This document shows, one piece after another, positions 62,081-64,000 of a DNA stretch of 64,000 bases (positions within the stretch are counted from its first letter, which is position 1; every line of letters starts with the position of its first letter). The position numbers and the translations under genes are program-made. Under the pieces are notes generated by a model that worked only from the letters and a program-made list of their open reading frames with translations, had not been told where the DNA came from and made no database searches. This DNA is from Micropterus salmoides (Eukaryota > Chordata > Actinopteri > Centrarchiformes > Centrarchidae), in the NCBI RefSeq assembly GCF_014851395.1, contig NW_024040928.1, positions 8,991,728 through 9,055,727 on the forward strand. The letters run 5' to 3'.

Positions 62081-64000
62081 TCTCATGGATGTGCAGCGCA
62101 GCCAACATTGTCTGACATGAAAAACCCAAACAACTTTCGTACAACTAAAACTGAAATATTTTCAATTTCTCTGGCATGTTCACAATTTTCTTAAATCCAT
62201 TTGATGTATACATATATGCATGCATTTCAAACTACACTAAAATCCACATCTGAAAGCTCAGATCCACATCAGAAAGTAGCAGTTGCTTATGACCTAATGG
62301 CCAATGATTTTCCCCCTGACTTGAAAATGACGGAACTACTGAATATTGTAACCATCTTGTTTACTGATGCTGAATCCTTTCAGATCCCTGTGTGTTTTGA
62401 CTGCGTGATATGCAATGCCAGACCCATAGCTATTAACTCCAGCCTCCTTTCATCTTTCTGTCCTTTCTTTTCGCTCTCTGCCCCTGAAGGGTTGTGCTCA
62501 CGCATGCCACCGTCATAATCAGCCATTCTGATATTCAAATGAGTACAGAAAAGCATTATTCGCACATGTGCAGTTGATGACCAGAATACATCAAGGGACA
62601 GCTGGCATGAAAATGGCCTCTCATTTTTTTTGTACTTTGTAAAAGTGGAGATTAAAATGGTAAGACGTTAGGCATAAGGAAGAAATACTGGGAAAAGGGG
62701 GCCAAACTGAGGGAGCTGTAGAGCTGTTAAAACACAGCCAAATTACACCACTGTCTGAGCAGGAAGGAAACCAGGCTTTATACACTGCTCAATAACTTCC
62801 TGTTTAACATCCGCAAATCACAAACTCACAAAAGGATTTTAAAAAGAGTATACCAGAGACCTAGTGTCATCTAAACACTGCCTGTGTATTTATGTGACTC
62901 CACTTGTAGGAAGCTGACCACCACCAGGTTCCTCTGAGTGTGAGTGTGAGAGTGCACGTGCTGGATGGGATGTGTGTTTCATATAGAGGAGGATGTTATC
63001 AACATGGCAGTGATGAGAGATGAATGGCGTCCCATGGGGCCGGCTTAAGCCCCTGCACATGTGCACAGCACTACCACCCACAAAAAAATATGACTCCTGG
63101 ATACTTTTCCAACTTCTGGCTCTGTCCATAAATCAGCAGCCGGACAGCGGGGCTTGGACTTGGCAGAGTATCAGACGTGCCTCCAGTGACTAGGCCTGTC
63201 CGTCATCCTGCCACTGCTGCCTCGAGCTGCTTAATTAATGTGGCAATTGAAGGCTGCATATTATAATGAACACACAGCCCCCTCTATCTAAGCCTTCCTG
63301 GGCTTGTTATTCTTGGTCCCTGTTAAGGATACGTCCCTGTGTATGTTTGGATATTTATAGGTAATAGATCTATTAAAATGCATGAGAACGAATTAAAAAA
63401 CAAATAAATGCAAAGGTGCTCAAACGAGCTTGGAATGTTTGGAAAAGGGATTTTCAGTTTGATGTTTTTTCACAGCGTAGCTGTCAAATTTATCACGCTC
63501 ACTTTTGTTGGCGTTGCTGTCGCCTCATTTCATCATTATGAACACACAAGCTATTTTTGCTTAGGAGATTTTTCATTTCTATGAGGATTCCTACTCGCTG
63601 CAGTGTAAAATATGCGGAGGAAGCTGAATTAAGAGTTAAGTAACCTGTCCAACAGGCTTTTCAAAGAGAAGATATAAAATAATCACTTTGACAAACCAAG
63701 TGATGACAGAGTTGCATGTATCTCCTTTTCCACCATTGACCATACAGAATATCTAACCTTTAAGTAGGGTTATAAATCCTACAGCTCATTGCTGAGCCTC
63801 AGATGGTAATGTTTCTCTAAGCAAAGGGGGGGACTGTATCAATCTGACAGCCTCAGGTAGAGGTTAATGCCTCTGCATTTGTTGTGTGTAATGCCACCTC
63901 CCTTGGTTATAAAGACTTCACAAATCACATGCACCGATGCTCTGCGATTCTTAGACTGCAGACAGGCCCCCCCCCCCCTTTTGTGCTGAAGCAACTACTC
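62081..64000. other. Unique stretch to window end, no gene seen
   Basis: No exon recognised. The frame at 62201-62518 (105 codons) has no known domain. At 63215-63300 the words CTTAATTAATGTGGCAATTG and TGCATATTATAATGAACAC are regulatory in texture. A C12 run lies at 63967-63978. Confidence 0.4.

Noticed and set aside
1..64000. CRISPR arrays, bacterial operons, ribosome binding sites
   Set aside because: No spaced direct-repeat arrays. Microsatellites, Tc1/SINE content and absence of dense coding show vertebrate nuclear DNA, so bacterial features do not apply.
1..64000. Endogenous retrovirus or long terminal repeats
   Set aside because: I saw no paired long direct repeats with TG...CA ends, primer-binding site or gag/pol-like frames.

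Overview
The window looks like nuclear DNA of a ray-finned fish, most likely a percomorph teleost. The signs are AT-rich non-coding sequence, many long (CA)n/(TG)n microsatellites, a decayed Tc1/mariner transposon of a type common in fish, several small inverted-repeat (MITE-like) elements whose sequences I remember as widespread in percomorph genomes, a tRNA-derived SINE, and a 5'-truncated retroposon tail. I name repeat families from memory, not from a search. The boundaries, terminal inverted repeats (TIRs) and target-site duplications (TSDs) were read from the sequence.

I find no convincing protein-coding exon in 64 kb. The longest open frames are about 200 codons, are often built on simple repeats, and show no domain I recognise. 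The only recognisable coding homology is a broken Tc1-type transposase on the minus strand at about 25.79-26.62 kb. I saw no tRNA, rRNA or CRISPR array. The window is therefore either a gene desert or the inside of one or more very long introns.

Layout. 1-10.2 kb: mostly unique sequence with microsatellites, a homopurine tract, and AT-rich blocks that resemble conserved non-coding elements. 10.3-11.04 kb: a CpG-richer stretch with perfect CRE and AP-1 sites, a long pyrimidine-rich tract and a good splice donor; this is the best candidate promoter and first (untranslated) exon. 12.0-12.5 kb and 17.9-18.4 kb: dispersed repeats. 22.7-29.4 kb: the main transposon cluster, holding a retroposon with a 13-bp TSD, a TTAA-bounded MITE, the Tc1 relic, a 0.76-kb TIR element and a 1.02-kb TIR element with a 6-bp TSD. 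29.4-38.6 kb: largely repeat-poor unique sequence. 38.6-46.8 kb: a second repeat cluster, including a nested insertion and two copies of the family also present at 17.9 kb. 47-54 kb: mostly unique, with a CpG cluster near 49.8 kb. 54.2-55.4 kb: a TTAA MITE next to a hAT-like element carrying a second repeat. 55.4-64 kb: repeat-poor, apart from one SINE at 61.94 kb.

No genes work together here in any way I can show. The contrast between repeat-dense clusters and long repeat-poor stretches with homeodomain-type AT motifs would fit a regulatory landscape around a developmental gene, but that is inference and needs comparative alignment.
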